This document shows positions 34,641 through 48,289 of a DNA stretch of 64,000 bases, piece after piece. Position 1 is the first letter of the stretch. Each line of letters begins with the position of its first letter. A program made the position numbers and the translations under genes. The DNA is from Epiperipatus broadwayi (Eukaryota > Onychophora > Udeonychophora > Euonychophora > Peripatidae). The notes beneath the pieces are model-generated. The model was not told where the DNA came from. It was given only the letters and a program-made list of their open reading frames with translations, and did no database searches. The stretch spans positions 372,001 to 436,000 of the forward strand of contig JAQFVV010000347.1 in NCBI GenBank assembly GCA_028023455.1, given 5' to 3'.

Positions 34641-37540
34641 AAACCAGAAAATAATTAAAAAGAGTAAAAATAATGTTGAATTTAATTATGCAGAGAGCAT
34701 AATAAACATGTTGGGCTAAAAAGATATTATATAATATTTCATTATTTTTGCATTTATATTGCAAATAGAATAAATGTGTAGAAAGTATATTGCAAATTCA
34801 TAATTATGAGAAGTAAAAACAGATCAATCATTAAAAATAGAAGCAAAAAATAAGCAAAATGTGCATGAATAGAAATTAGCTTGAATTTATATCAAAATAA
34901 GGAATACATAAAATATGAAAGAATATAGGATCACATTAGAGGAAATTTATTCTTATTTGCTATAAAAATAGGAACTCCAGATACTTGAGTAAAAAAGAAA
35001 AATGAGAATAAGTATTTGAATTGGAGATGTGGTTTATATGAAGATAAAAAAAAGATTGTTAAAAATGTACATTCAAAGTATAGAACATTGACTAATAACT
35101 AGGTTAAATTATATGGAGAATGTTAGAAATGTAAAAAAAATAGAACTGGTAGATATTTTTATTTATAATAGAAAATTTAAAACAAAAACTTGCATACAAA
35201 TAGGTATGAAAAGTCAGTGCTCTGAGAATGATTTGAGAATAGAAGATAAAAAATAGTTGACTTTTATTATAGTACATAATGATTTCAAAGGGTGCACAGA
35301 AACTTTTGACTTTTAAAAAGAAGCTATTTAATATCACATCACATTGTCACACATAAGCTTCATTTCAAAGAATGTTTTTCTAGTGTTGTATATATATTGT
35401 ATTGGTCATATTTGTACATTCATGAAACTATATACAGAATTCAGGCAAAACATAACAAAGCTGACCAAACCGAGATGGTGTGATCTCAAATCTGACCAAC
35501 TTCAACCCACTTCCCATACTCCATGATTTAATATTCTATATGACATTTATGAGGTACATTTGTTTTCAATTTCTTCAGTGATCTGGAAGAGCAAAGAGAG
35601 AAGCACAAGACTCAGGGGAAAATTAATAACTTAACACCAATTAAAGATTAACTGAACTATTCAACATGCTATGACTTAACTCAAATAATGCATAATATAT
35701 ATCAATAAAGAGTCTGCATTATTTGGAGTAAATTGTGAGAAATGCTAAACAATGATAATTTTAAATATATTTAATGGCATAAGAATTAAATGAGTTAATT
35801 AAAAATAAATGAAAATAACACAATTATTTAGCATTGGTTGGATGGATGACAAATGCAGACATTACAATAATGATGAAATGGATAACAGTACAATAGACTC
35901 ATCTTGATAGCAATGCAATTTATATATTATCTGCAGTTGATGTCTCATGCCTAATATTATAATATGCCAAACTATTCTTTAGGTTTTCTAATGGTAAGTT
36001 AAACATTTGCCAGAATGATATATACCTAGAAAATCCAGCTACTTATTTTAATATATTAACAATGAGAAATTCAATACACTCAAAATACAGATTTATTATG
36101 CAAAACCAGATTCCAAGTTCAGACTATTGTAGAAGTTTACTAATATGGTACAACAAACTGATTACTGTAGATTAGCATCTGAGACTCTGGTGCTAAAATA
36201 TTAAAACATTGTGGTGCGATAGGGCAGTTAATCACAGGATTCAGTACCTAGTATTCAGTACCCTTGGATCAGATGGCTTGCTAGCATAATGAGGAGCCTT
36301 TCTAATTCAATAAGTCTGATCAGCTTTGAATATAGTTCTGCATCTTTATGTTCCAGTTCTAAAAATTTAGCTATCTGAACTAAAGAATGGGGTAGCCTGT
36401 CACCAGAAATATAATTAAGAAAGCATAGCAGTGAATTATTGCATGTTACTTGTTTAATAAAAACACCGCATTCACAATGCTTAATAATAATACTAATATG
36501 TATTTAATGAACTAAGAAGTGCTCTTAAATATATATAGTTTCAGTCTGCTGAAACTAACTAACTCAAGCCAGTTCTTAAGACAGCATATCCTAATGTTAC
36601 TAAAAAAGAGTTAATTAAATATCAATCTAGTTTATATATATTGAATCTATATATAATTCTTTATAACAAAATTGGGGAGGAGAAAGCATATTTCAGATCT
36701 TACATTTACAAATATGATTTTAATATTATCACTGGTCACTATCCAATTAATAGATATAATAATAATAATTTGAACTAATTATGCAAACCTTAATAAATAT
36801 ACTAATAAATATTAAATAATTAAATATGGATAACATCGAGCATGTAGCAATCTGTTGTTATCTCATAGAATAAAATTTCAAAGCAGTGATTTTGCCTCAG
36901 CTAAAGAGCAATTATAATATCATGCTGCAGGGCTACTAATTGTCTCTTCCAAAAGTTTATTAAATTAATCCCTCTTTGCTTTGAAATATTAGCATATTAT
37001 AACATATAAATTTAACAAAAGAAAAGAAATAATCAAATTAGAAAAATAGGCATGGCCGTAGATTATAAAAGGTTTTAAGTAATAACCGATTATAGTTATT
37101 ACAGTTAAAGAATAAGTCATATTAAAATTACAGGCAAGTTTATTGTTACATTTTGATAGTTTTACTTTAAAAGATTTGAGTTTAGTGGGAAATTTACAGT
37201 TTGGATGAATATTCATAATAACTAGCTTAATTAAAGTATTATAACTTTTTAAAATTAGATTTATAGAGCTCTGTGGTGAAGAAGTATTACCAATTTCCTT
37301 TTTGGAGCTGAGTTGTTTGGCATTGGGAGTAGGCACTGGGACTCTCTCTGGATAAGTTGTCCATCTATGACATCCATTCTAAACAGTAGTTGTTAACTGA
37401 ACTTTTTCACCCTGGAAGTGATGACGATTGCTGTGGCAGTATGTAGCATGGCTAAAGGTCACCTTTCACCTGCAGAAAGATGGTAAATATGTGGCCTCTC
37501 TAGCTTCTCATAATAAGATTCAAACCTTTGTGGGTTCATG
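34641..37540. other. AT-rich DNA, nothing identified
   Basis: No gene, RNA or repeat family could be supported across about 2.9 kb. Confidence 0.5.
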
Positions 37541-37547
37541 TATCAAC

Positions 37548-37640
37548 AGCTTGTACTACAGAATATATATATATATATATATATATATCTGTAGTACAAG
37601 CTATATATATATGGCATATATATATATATATATATATATA
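37548..37640. repeat. TA-centred palindrome followed by a second TA tract
   Basis: AGCTTGTACTACAGA (37548-37562) and its exact complement TCTGTAGTACAAGCT (37588-37602) flank a TA tract. Another TA run follows at 37618-37640. Confidence 0.92.
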
Positions 37641-39582
37641 TTTCAGTGCCAAAATCTAGGTTTTATATATCAATTTCTACCCTCTATTGTGTTTGTCCAC
37701 AAGCTAGGTTTGCAACATAAAAATCCATTAGCTTGTTTACAAAGTTTTGCTTAAAATTACAAATTTGGATTGCCTATTATTAAGTTCTCTAATCAAACAA
37801 ATTTCATCTTAGTGTAGCCAACTTGATCCCAAATGGAATAGAAAATAATGCTGCTTGATCGAGTTTGCTTACACTAAAGTTATGTTTTAAAAATTATTAT
37901 TGTCAAATTACAGATTTGTTGACATGCAATTTTAAACAGGTGCATATGGTGTGATTTCTTTTAATAAGAGTGATTTTAAAATGTAGAAATCAATAAATTA
38001 TTATGTAAACATTTTATTATATATGTATTCTGGTCACAAGTGAAATTGTACAAATATATGCAATCTTAAGAAAAATAATGAAATAAATTTATACACATAA
38101 ATTTATAATAATTTAAAGATTTAAACACTTAAATATAATTATGCTGTAACATTATTAAATCTATTAGATGTCACAGCTTATACTCGCAAATATATATGTA
38201 TGCTGATGCATATATAACAACATTTACACATATATCTTTACACAGATATATAGATATATAGACATACATGTGCCTGATGGGGTATTCACTGATGAAACAG
38301 CCATATTCATTATTTAAAAAATTATGTTAAACCACAAATTTTATAATAACTTAAGTTTATATTATTCAAAAATAACAATATATATTGTTTAAAACATAAA
38401 ACATCAAAGAATATAATGAAACTGAAAAAGTATAGCCATTGATATTCAAAGTAATAAAAAAAGGGAAAAAATTAATATTTCTAAAAATTATTATCATATT
38501 ATTTCATAAATTCTAAATTTTTATGATTAAAATTTAAAACAATGCTTTTGTTAATAAGTTAATTGCATTCCTCATTAAATTTTTAATAAAATGATGTATA
38601 ATATGGCTTACCTAATGTAATCCATCACTTCAATACTTCAAAAAATAAAGACATTAGTATCTTTTAATTTTTCCTAGTAGTCCTTCAAAGTGTTTTTCCA
38701 AACAGGGGTTTGCAATGAATATGTCATCCCTGATAATAAGTAGTTAATATTGATCAATAATTAGTGTAATTTGAATATTTTAATAAAGAACTTCAATAAC
38801 GTTTGTAATTCATTAAAAAATTAATCATTAATTTTTAGATTAGAGAAAAATAGGAGGAAAAATTTTTTAAAAAATTTTTTATTGTAAATAATTTTTATTT
38901 ATTTATTAATGATGCAGTAATCACTATATACAAAATAAAATAAAACAAAATAATAAAAACAACTTATATGTAAACTAACAAAGAAATCATAAATAAAGTT
39001 ATTATTTTAAAAAAAGCAAACAAAATGAAAATTATACATAAAATTATTTAAAAAAGCAAACAAAGATAAAATTCTTATATAAATACTATATCATGTGGTT
39101 GTTCGAAGGTATTCATTTATTAACAACATTCTCACAGCGTCTGTGCAATTTAGCTTAACAGGCTGTCATTCTATCATAATTATAATCGCACGCAAGACGT
39201 TATAAAATAAATACTTATTCGTATATGAAATTAGTGTAAAAAGTAAAAGACTTCAGAATATGACTGATTCAGATTCCATACTCATTTCAGCTAAACAAAA
39301 GTAGTATTTTAATAATAATGCACTTTATTACTTATTCTGTCAGCTTCTGGTAAACACTTCATCTTGTTAAATAGAATTTACCTAAAATATAAAATCAAAT
39401 GATTACTACAAAATGATAAGTTACAATTAAAATAATACTGGAACCAAATGCAAATACAGCATACTTATTAGAGCTGCTGTTGATAATCTACATGGGGAGA
39501 TCTTTACTGAGCTGGCATGCTAGTTAACACTACTGCATGAGTTAAGTGTTGCAGTGTCTGAGATGCATCACCTATCACATTT
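37641..39582. other. AT-rich DNA, nothing identified
   Basis: No gene or repeat recognised. A small inverted repeat CCTATCACATTT/AATGTGATAGG (about 39571-39646) overlaps the end of the piggyBac relic. Confidence 0.5.
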
Positions 39583-41252
39583 TTACTGTGATATAACAAA
39601 GCAGTTCCTCAGAGCACTTTGGCAGAATGTGATAGGTTGACACTCCATGCAGCCAAAAAAACTTTCATGCATTTGTTTCTTTTTTAGGCAAACAACACAC
39701 CTCCTTTTTTTAGATATATGGTGTTAGTGAAGGTCAATTAGGTTATGTTTTCCACTGGAATGATGAACCAGATGTGGTATAATATAAAATGCTGTATGGT
39801 TATTTACTCTTGAGGAAAACCCATCAATAAGGCTATCTAATAAGACTGTCTGAAAAATTAAAAGAGTTTCTACTTTTTCTATTTCTGAGTTATATTCTGT
39901 GTACAAAATATGTGCATTTGTAACAGCTGTATTGAAGCAGTGCCAAAAAGAACACATTTTCCATCAGTTAGATTTTCTCTTTCTAACCATACTGAAGTCA
40001 TTTTCTATTTGGGTAAGTCTACTCTACCCATGTAGTAGTTGTACATTTTTATTGCAGGTTGGATATGAATGAAATGTCCCATCTTTGTGTTTTCTTGTAA
40101 CAGCATCATTTCCAGAAAGTGGATAAGCATTGTTGAGCATTGTAATTGGCTTCTTATCTATCCAAATTAAAAATTGAAGACAACTGTCTTGATCACTTAT
40201 AGACTGTGAGTCTACCCTATTCATTTTTATAACTTTTATTCATTTCTTTGATGATGTCTGTGATACTTCTTCTATTTGCATTTGGTGTGCCACAACAGTA
40301 GATTTTATTTGCAGACCACTCTTTTGTTAATTGTACTCTTGTAAAATTTTCTATCACAAAAATAATATGATGGTGTTTGGATAGATATACAAAACTACTG
40401 AATGCACAGCTTAAGTACCCAGACATTGGCCAGCATCTGAAGTTGTACTTTTGTCTGTATACAACTCCATATGAGACACATATTCCTTGTGGTTATCTGC
40501 ACACTTCTACTATTTAAACCCTTGCTTTATAGGTTTTGAGGGCCCATGTTGTTTCAAGCTATTATGACCAGTAAATTTGGTAATAGCTTTATCAACTGCT
40601 ACATCTATATGCATTTGATATGCAACTTTTTTTATTTACATTGCAATTGGCCTAAGTTCATATTTACATTTAGCATTTTTTTATTATTGCTAAAATGTAG
40701 ACAAGCAATATTGAATAAAATCTACTTCAGGTCATAAAATTTGCAAAATGTTGTTGTCTTACTCTCAAATCAAAATTCCATATGTCATCTAGTTCATGTA
40801 CTGGACATATGAAATAAATGCCCACTATCATGCCAAAAAATGTGGATAATTCACAATGTGACAAATTTGCCCAATGGTGAGCTTTTTTTTGTTCAGCATA
40901 TGTATTCATTTTAAGAATAATTTTTTTCAGATATTTTTTTTATCAAATAATAATTTAAAAAAGTTTAAAATTGTATACTCACTCATGGTGGAAAACTTGA
41001 GCCTTGGAGGCTTAGTAAAATTTGATGACTTGATAATGTTAGGCAATTCATTCAAATCTGGTCAGGAAGATGGTCCTGAAGAAGGCAGAGATGGAGTAAG
41101 CAGAGCATTTGTATTCACACATTTTTTTGGGACCACATCTGACTCCAAAACACTGGTAGACAGTTTGTCAGATGAGCTACAAAAGCCTCAGAGATCAAAG
41201 GCTCACTTACTGGAAAATTGCTGTCATCACTCGTATCAGTACAATCTTCCAT
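39583..41252 (-). pseudogene. piggyBac-like transposase, dead
   Basis: Minus-strand pieces follow the piggyBac/PGBD layout in order. An acidic amino terminus starts MEDCTDTSDDSNF (41252). ELSTFFGMIVGIYF and DDIWNFDLRVRQQHF (40909-40730) follow. Near 40600 comes IDVAVDKAITKFTGHNSLKQ (family: SIDExMxxFKGRSxLKQ), which keeps the first catalytic Asp, then PSKPIKQGFK. Next are the VYLSKHHHIIFVIEN and GTPNANRR segments (40426-40220), KKPITML...KDGTFHSYP (40150-40050), CSFWHCFNTAVTNAHILY (39957-39900) and a Cys-rich tail RRCVVC...CMEC with stop at 39583. The total of about 556 codons is normal for the family. Several frameshifts and stops inactivate it. I found no convincing terminal repeats or TTAA target duplication. 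Confidence 0.88.
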
Positions 41253-42110
41253 TTTTACCCTTCTAAAATTCACAGTAAACACAATTCCATTAAAAATTAA
41301 AAAAAAAAAAGAAAACCAAAAAAAATAAAGTTACTTGATTACAAAAATTATTTTAAAATTGTCAATTTTTGTGATACAAAAATAAAAGTTATGTTTTCTA
41401 AAAGAAAAAAAAAGATGGAACCAAAGATATAAAAAGCACATGTGCAGACCATGTAGTTCTTCAATAATTTTAAACTGAAACTGGATATTGCAAATTGAAA
41501 ATTCGAGAATGCATTGTGTGGTCATAATAACAAAGAAGTTAAAGCTAGTATGTGTAGTTTAATGATATACATTTGTTTCAATAGTGTAATGGTATATATT
41601 ATCTCTATAAAGAAAGAATAGGAATAAAATGATGTAATTTAAAATTATTTAATATATTCAGACATTAATATATTCTGTTTTCTTGAATTATATAAATTCT
41701 ATTTTGTCTTCTCAAATATTGATTTAATAAAATTGCACAAAATCATATTTATAATAAATAAGTAATTATTTACATATTATAATAAAATTTATGTAATTTT
41801 AATATATCTATATTTGCAAATAAAATATTTTTTTAAATATCTAAATGTTTTTATCATGTGAAAAAGACCCCCCCCCCATGAAATAAAATTAGTTAATTAA
41901 AACAATGAATTTTATATAATTTTGTTTAACAAAATACGTAATAGAATATTAAAAAATTATTTACATTTTGACCTTTTTATTTAAAGATTAACTCCCCTGA
42001 CTTTGATGGCTGCAATGTGATAAATAGAACTCAATTCTAATCAATCTCTCATTTTTTATTTTGTATCATTCAGAATCTTAGTAATAGAATTTTTTGTATG
42101 CTTGTTATTT
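41253..42110. other. AT-rich DNA, nothing identified
   Basis: Possible 5' flank of the piggyBac relic. Includes a C(9) run near 41870. No gene. Confidence 0.5.
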
Positions 42111-42129
42111 CAGTTTAAAAACTTAGTCA

Positions 42130-42465
42130 TATAATATAGCATCACATGATCACTATCTTCCATGCTTGCTCATAACTGTTGTTATAATAGGCAAAACTCT
42201 CTTCATACAGTAGTGCCACTCTAAGCAAGACAGAGTAATCAATGGATGCCAGAAGACTTGTGCATAAAATCCCTATCTAGTGCCTAGGTGCAGTGCTCTC
42301 AGATCCAAGGCTCCTCACTGATGAAGGCCATAAGCCAGAAACTAGTTTGGGGATATTGGATGAGTAGGCACTAGATAGGGATTTTATGCACAAGCCTTCT
42401 GGCATCCATTGATTACTCTGTCTTGCTTAGAGTGGCACTACTGTATGGAGAGAGTTTTGTCATAT
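42130..42465. repeat. Family 2 repeats as an inverted pair (95-bp arms)
   Basis: Arms 42190-42286 and 42366-42460 are near-perfect inverted copies (for example ATGGATGCCAGAAG on the left and CTTCTGGCATCCAT on the right). The spacer carries the CTCACTGATGAAGGCC / AAGCCAGAAACTAGT block of family 2. The left flank begins with the ATAGCATCACATGATCACTA end motif. Confidence 0.88.
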
Positions 42466-43585
42466 AATATAGTCAGGTATATATGGTATTTAAATATTTT
42501 CCTTACATTTACCTAAGGGAAGGAAAGTTTTTCATTTACATTGTTTACTTGATAAATTTTTAGAAATCATTATACCCCACTTAGCAGTTCTTTTTGTTTA
42601 ATGATAAATTATAATAAGGAAAAAAAATCAAACAATTGGATTTTTCCACTAGCATAGATAAAGAATTTTGTAGGCACTTTCGTAATCGAGCAATTATAAG
42701 TAAAGTTGCATAGATGTTACAATAATACCATGTTAATGAAATGTGCACAATATATTTTAAAAAATTGTAGTTAACTAATTACATTAACAATAACTTGATA
42801 AAAATATATGTTTTAAAAATCCAACCTCTGACAAATAACTTGTTAACATTTTCTATTAACAAAAATAGCCTCATTTTCTTTCAATAATAAAATACACTAT
42901 TTTATTACGGTATTTAATTTTTTAATGTCTATTAATAACTAAGTCATATTATATATAATATAATTTATTATGCAGTTCAACAATTAGGGATTTAGCCAGA
43001 ATTTATTTAAGGAAATAATTTTAAATTTTCATACTTAGATTGCTTATTCGATAAATTTTTAGAAACCTTTAAAACACCTTGCAATATGTTTTTAAAATTT
43101 GCTTTTGCTTATTTAGTTTTGCTTAGAATTGAATTGTAATGTGGATTGGAATTGAATTGTAATGTGGATTATGAATCAATTATGATATTTTAGTTAGAGA
43201 ACAAGTAAAAAGCTAATATTGCATTAAAAAAAGATATCATTATTAAAAATAAGAAAGGCTAGACACATGGATGAAACTATGCTAAAAGTCTCCTGCTATT
43301 TTTAATATTATTACTTGCAACTCCATCTGTAAAGATAATTTTAAATTATTATTTAAAAAAAAAAACAAATGCAAAATTTATATATATTATATAAGTTTGA
43401 ACATTCGTTTGTGCATCTGTGTCAAAAAAAAAGACTTAGTTCACAGTGTTGGATAAAGATAACAAATGTTTGCCACATCTTCAGTATTAACTAACATGAG
43501 TAAAAAGCAATCTAAGATATAATGTTACATTAATTAATAAAAAAGCATTTTCTGATATTACAAAAAAAAAACATCAACACTAATT
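42466..43585. other. AT-rich DNA, nothing identified
   Basis: Only a 22-bp tandem duplication (GAATTGAATTGTAATGTGGA, 43130-43170) was noticed. Confidence 0.5.
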
Positions 43586-43589
43586 ACAA

Positions 43590-44483
43590 GCATGAATTTC
43601 AATCCCTCTTCACAAAGATTCAAAAAATGTACAACCAGCGATATTGAAAATTTAGATTTCCAAAATCAAAATAGTGAAGAAACCCAATCCCCCCTTCTCT
43701 AATATGGAATGCTGATTTTATAGATAGAATTTCTGAGAAGTGCCACGACACCATTCCTAATGGACTTTTTAATATTTTCCACTATTTTTTCACAGTTTGT
43801 TCAATAGTTTTAGATATTCATTGTTCTTTGTATAAATTCCCAAGAGCTTTACTATATGAATCACTTACTTTGCACAATCTATGGGACAGTGTTCTAGCTG
43901 ATCATTCTAATCAAAGATATCTGATCATAGAATTCCATGATCACAACCCAAGAAATAGATTTAAAATGAAGATCAAAAACCCTGGGTCACTTTGCTCTAA
44001 TTTCTGTAAATGAAAACAAACAGAAATACATAACTGGCATTTTCAAAAATACATACCTAGGCTACTCCACACAGGATTTTCAAAAATTGATGGAGCCTTC
44101 TGAGAAGTTTGTCTCATAGTAACCAGTTTATCTAAAGGACACCACAGTTGGATAGAATTAGCTATAAGTTTAAAGTCATGCTAAACAAAAACGTTGATCC
44201 AACTATACCTACTCAGATTACTGACCAAGAGGCAATACTTTGCCTATAGATAAAATGGTTAATGCCACAATGTTTCTCTTGTCACCAGCATGGTCATCAT
44301 CTAGGAATCAACTTCACCATACACTTAGATTCATTCATAATAAAATCCAAAACAATAGTGACAAAACATCTAACACACACAATCTCTCCCTCAAATAAAG
44401 ATGCTTCACCAATTGAGTTCTCCATCAAGCAGACAAATCAAACCTTCAGCACACCCATTAACATCAGCAGCAAAACTGCTTAG
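43590..44483 (+). pseudogene. Decayed LINE ORF1 with zinc-knuckle remnant
   Basis: Broken frames begin MNFNPSSQRFKK (43592) and read through FPRALLYESLTLHNLWDSVL (43840-43900). In the frame at 44262 comes CFSCHQHGHHLGIN, which fits a CCHC zinc knuckle (CxxCxxxGHxxxxC) whose last Cys is lost. This is the expected order for a nucleic-acid-binding ORF1 of an I/Jockey-type non-LTR element, and ORF2 remains follow directly. Stops and frameshifts are frequent. Confidence 0.55.
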
Positions 44484-44559
44484 GATGATGATAGTCGAAC
44501 TGTCACCTCATGAGCCAATTCCTGTAAACAGTTAGATTTAACTTATATAGCTAAGATAC

Positions 44560-47500
44560 CACAGTCAATTATTCACAATGATAATACTATCCAATTTTCA
44601 CCTTTAATAAACAAGACCACTCTCTTCCGATTTAACCCTTGGCAAACCTAGTAGAAATGCAGATCATAATTTAGGCATCATTATAGATGTAGAAATAATT
44701 ATTCATTTATAAACGCTGTAATAAAATGATGATGACTAAGTACAATAGATTGCAGAACGTGTAGTTCCTATATCCACATCCCACCTGTGAGTGGAATATG
44801 CAGTACATTTAATTGTTGTTGTTTGTGTTTTGGCAATATTAAATAATTTTAAAACATATTAATGTCTGTAGTATTATTCACTTTCTTTTATTAAATCACC
44901 ATCCATAATTATTAGTATATGCATTAGATAATTAGCCATAAGTTGTGTGTGTGTGTGTTTAGTTAAGCTATCAAGCATTTAGTTAATTATTCTTGAGTCT
45001 TTCACTTCACCCTTTGCTACTGCTGGCACAGGAATTAAGAGATTGCGAGTGTGACTTCATATATGTCATTCATAGGGTAGTAAGTTGGGAGTGTTGGTGA
45101 AGGAGCTGAGATGCAGTTGGATTGGGTCTCAAACCCTCATCTAGATCACCCTTGGTATAATTTACCAAAACTCTGGATTTTGTTGCATGAATGTATAAAT
45201 ATGACTGTTATAATATATATATATATATCGACTCAAACCCACTTACAATCACTTTTCGCCACTGTACTGTTGCACTCAACATATTTTTTGTTTACATACC
45301 TTTTTGACCAGCTGTCATCTGAAGATTATTGCTTACCATCAACTCACTACTGTCATTAACCTCTTATCCAGTTATTTAATGGGGGTCTTTAACATGAGTT
45401 ATCACACTTTTGTTTCAAAGTGGCTACATTAACTTGCAATACCCATATTGAGAGCTGAAGGTTTCTACCAACCAACTCCATCTCATTCTATAACAGTCAT
45501 CATACCTCACTTATTGCCCTGTGCTTTTATTCACCTATGCTTCAGCATTTGATTAAGTTAACACTTAATCCCTCACCCATTTCTGATCACTCTAGTCTAA
45601 TGCTCAAAACCAATCTAAGTGCAATGCAAACATCAACAATTGAACTTCATAAATCATAAGACTAATTCTTCTTTCACACACTTCTGAATTTTTGTACTCT
45701 AAAATATACATTGTTATTTAAACTTAGCAGTGTGCAACTTGATCCTGTGCAATGGTGCATTTCCTTATCAACATTCGTCATTTAATATAAATCATATTAC
45801 CAGAACCACACTACCACACTCAAGACTCCTAACTTTGGCTGATGAGTTACATAAAAGAATCATGTGTAAATCAGCATCATATACCTATGCATATATAAAA
45901 AGACAAACAAATATATAGTGATTCCTGTAACACTCTAAAAGAGTGCCTTGCCGCAAAAAAGAAAATATGTTTAACAAAACAACACACCTGAACATGAAGG
46001 TACATTAGATGGGCTGTGGCATATTCTTCCACTGTCAGTTTCACATGCATTTGAAACCAAGGGAGTCACTAAAGCTGGACATAATATAAGAGAACCAATA
46101 TGCAAACACTTCAAACAAAAGCTGTAGTCATGTTGTGCCTTCACACCACCTGAAGATCTATTTGGCCAACCAGAGTTAGATAAACCATTCCATGCTACTG
46201 ATTTCTTGCTGAAGCTAACCATAATACCAAACTCTTGCCATCCACAGCCATATGGAATCCCTAAATTTATATTTTCACATCTCAGTCAGTTTGCCACAAC
46301 ATATCTATGTGATTTAGCAAATTACCTATTACAAAGGCTATTTAACATAAAAGATCTCTATCCACTCTCTTTAGTTCCATTCAACAAAAAGCACACTTCA
46401 ATATCAATCTAATTTATAACCAATCTCCAGGATACCCCTTAGTATTAAACATGGAAAAAGTTCTAAAAGATAAAATTGAACCATAAATCCTCCCTCTATT
46501 ATCACTAATGCAAAAAAGGCTCTTCAACTGGCCAAGCTGCCCTCATTTTCAAAATTATTACAAATTCAGTTAGAGAGCAGAAAAAATATGTTTAAATGTC
46601 TGTTTCAAATTGACATTGAGGCTGCTTTTGACTCAGTTTCTATTGAAATTTTAATTCAGACATTTGCAGACACCAAAATACCTCACTCTCTCTTATGCCT
46701 ATTAACCAATCTACTTCTTAGTCATGAAATTCATATGACAATTAATGCTAGAACATCACCTTCATTCTCTCTCCAACAATGTAAACACCAAGGATCTCCA
46801 CTCAGTTCTTTATTATTTATGTTCTACATTAACCCTCTCATAAACAAAATACAACAAAAATTATAAGGAATTCAAATTCCACACACTGGACTATATATAC
46901 CATGTGTTGTATACATGGTTGACACAGTTTTTCTTACCTCCAAAAAACAATTACCTACTCTGAAAAAAATACTTAATGAATACATCTTCAAATATAAACT
47001 CAAATATCAACATTAATAAAACATCAGCTTCGTTTCTTTACATTTGCAAGATACATATGCAAGTTTATTATGGTAAACCAACTAATTTCCTTGGATTTTC
47101 TTTCTGTCTAGGGCCCTCTGGAATGAGACAAAAGACCCAAAAAAATTCAATGATGCTGCTGAACACATGATCAATTATCTATCCAAAACCTTTTCATTCA
47201 GCTTGTAACTACAAAAATAACCTATTTTTCATCAATCATAAATTTCATTAAATATTTCACTTTGTCCATTTACTCATGCCATAGTAAGCTATTATGGAAC
47301 AGAAAAGTAATCTTCATCTTTGTAAATGACTTAGTCTTCCACCAACCAGAAATGAATTAGGTCTTCACTCTATTCAAATTTTTCATAAACAAAAAATATT
47401 AATCTCCTGGCTGCACTGATAAGAAGTTTTCCAGCTCTCAAATACAAGTTTCAAATAACACCCACACCACCACTTTTACATGGATATTTGCCTTTGCTTG

Positions 47501-48160
47501 TAAACCAACTCCAAAGTATTTATGATCAGGTGCCTTTTTTGATCATTGGTAGATACACCTATTGGAGCATTTATAGTATGCTGTACACAGACATAACTAT
47601 TGATCTTCAGTCACCAATGCTAAATGTGAACAGTATTCATTTGATGCATCAATTCAAAAAATGGTCATTGTAACCTAAGTGTTTTGACTTTCTCTTAAAG
47701 CTAAATCTTCACACTCTAAGTACCTCCTATTTCCTTAAATACTGTAGGTTTTACATCAAAATTTATGCCTTTTGTTCTTTGTGTCACAGGGAAGAAGAAA
47801 TACAACAGAACATATTCCACTCCTGCATAGCTCTGACAAATACCTGAGAAATTATGATTAAAATAAGTAATATCACACTTGATAACCTAATAGAGACACT
47901 CAGTAAGGGCTCAATACCAGCAACCCATGCAGCAATATTTTGTTTATATATATTATGGTGCATCAGATGTACTTTCTGCCTTGTAAACAATACCAGAAGG
48001 CATCCAGACACATTCTCTGCTTTATCATTCTATAGCTTGATCTGCCATTACACTTGTTCTGAACTTCTAATGTACAAATATGAGGCCTTTCCCCATGCTT
48101 ATTTGGGTAGTTATGTTGGCTCATATCAATTGCATTTACAAAAATCCATTACCTGCTGAG
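44560..48160 (+). pseudogene. Decayed LINE ORF2: endonuclease, reverse transcriptase, C-terminal zinc motif
   Basis: An apurinic endonuclease end is visible near 45580 (PISDHSSLML, the SDH motif). RT segments follow. Near 46150-46330 there is PEDLFGQPELDKPFHA and then YGIPKFIFSHLSQFATTYL. Near 46435 there is LNMEKVLKDKIEP. At 46606 comes QIDIEAAFDSVSIEIL (motif A) and near 46795 HQGSPLSSLLFMFYINPLI (motif B). The YxDD box near 46910 is decayed. A CSLCHREEEIQQNIFHSC motif (47775-47830) matches the zinc-binding tail of I/Jockey-type RTs. LTR or integrase signs are absent, so this is a non-LTR element. Multiple frameshifts and stops; dead. Clade assignment is uncertain. Confidence 0.75.
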
Positions 48161-48289
48161 TTAGTTGTATTCCTATCTGTGCTCAGAATCATTTGTTCAA
48201 TTCAAAAAGCAAATTATGTCAAATTATTCTTATAATCTGATCTCAGACAAGTGACAGGCATCCAAAATTTTTAACTTAGCCACTTCTCT

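Noticed and set aside
36989-37336. 115-residue minus-strand frame
   Set aside because: No motif, domain or neighbouring evidence; AT-biased composition is compatible with chance.
45971-46222. 83-residue minus-strand frame
   Set aside because: The plus strand here reads as LINE reverse transcriptase sequence, so this is a shadow.
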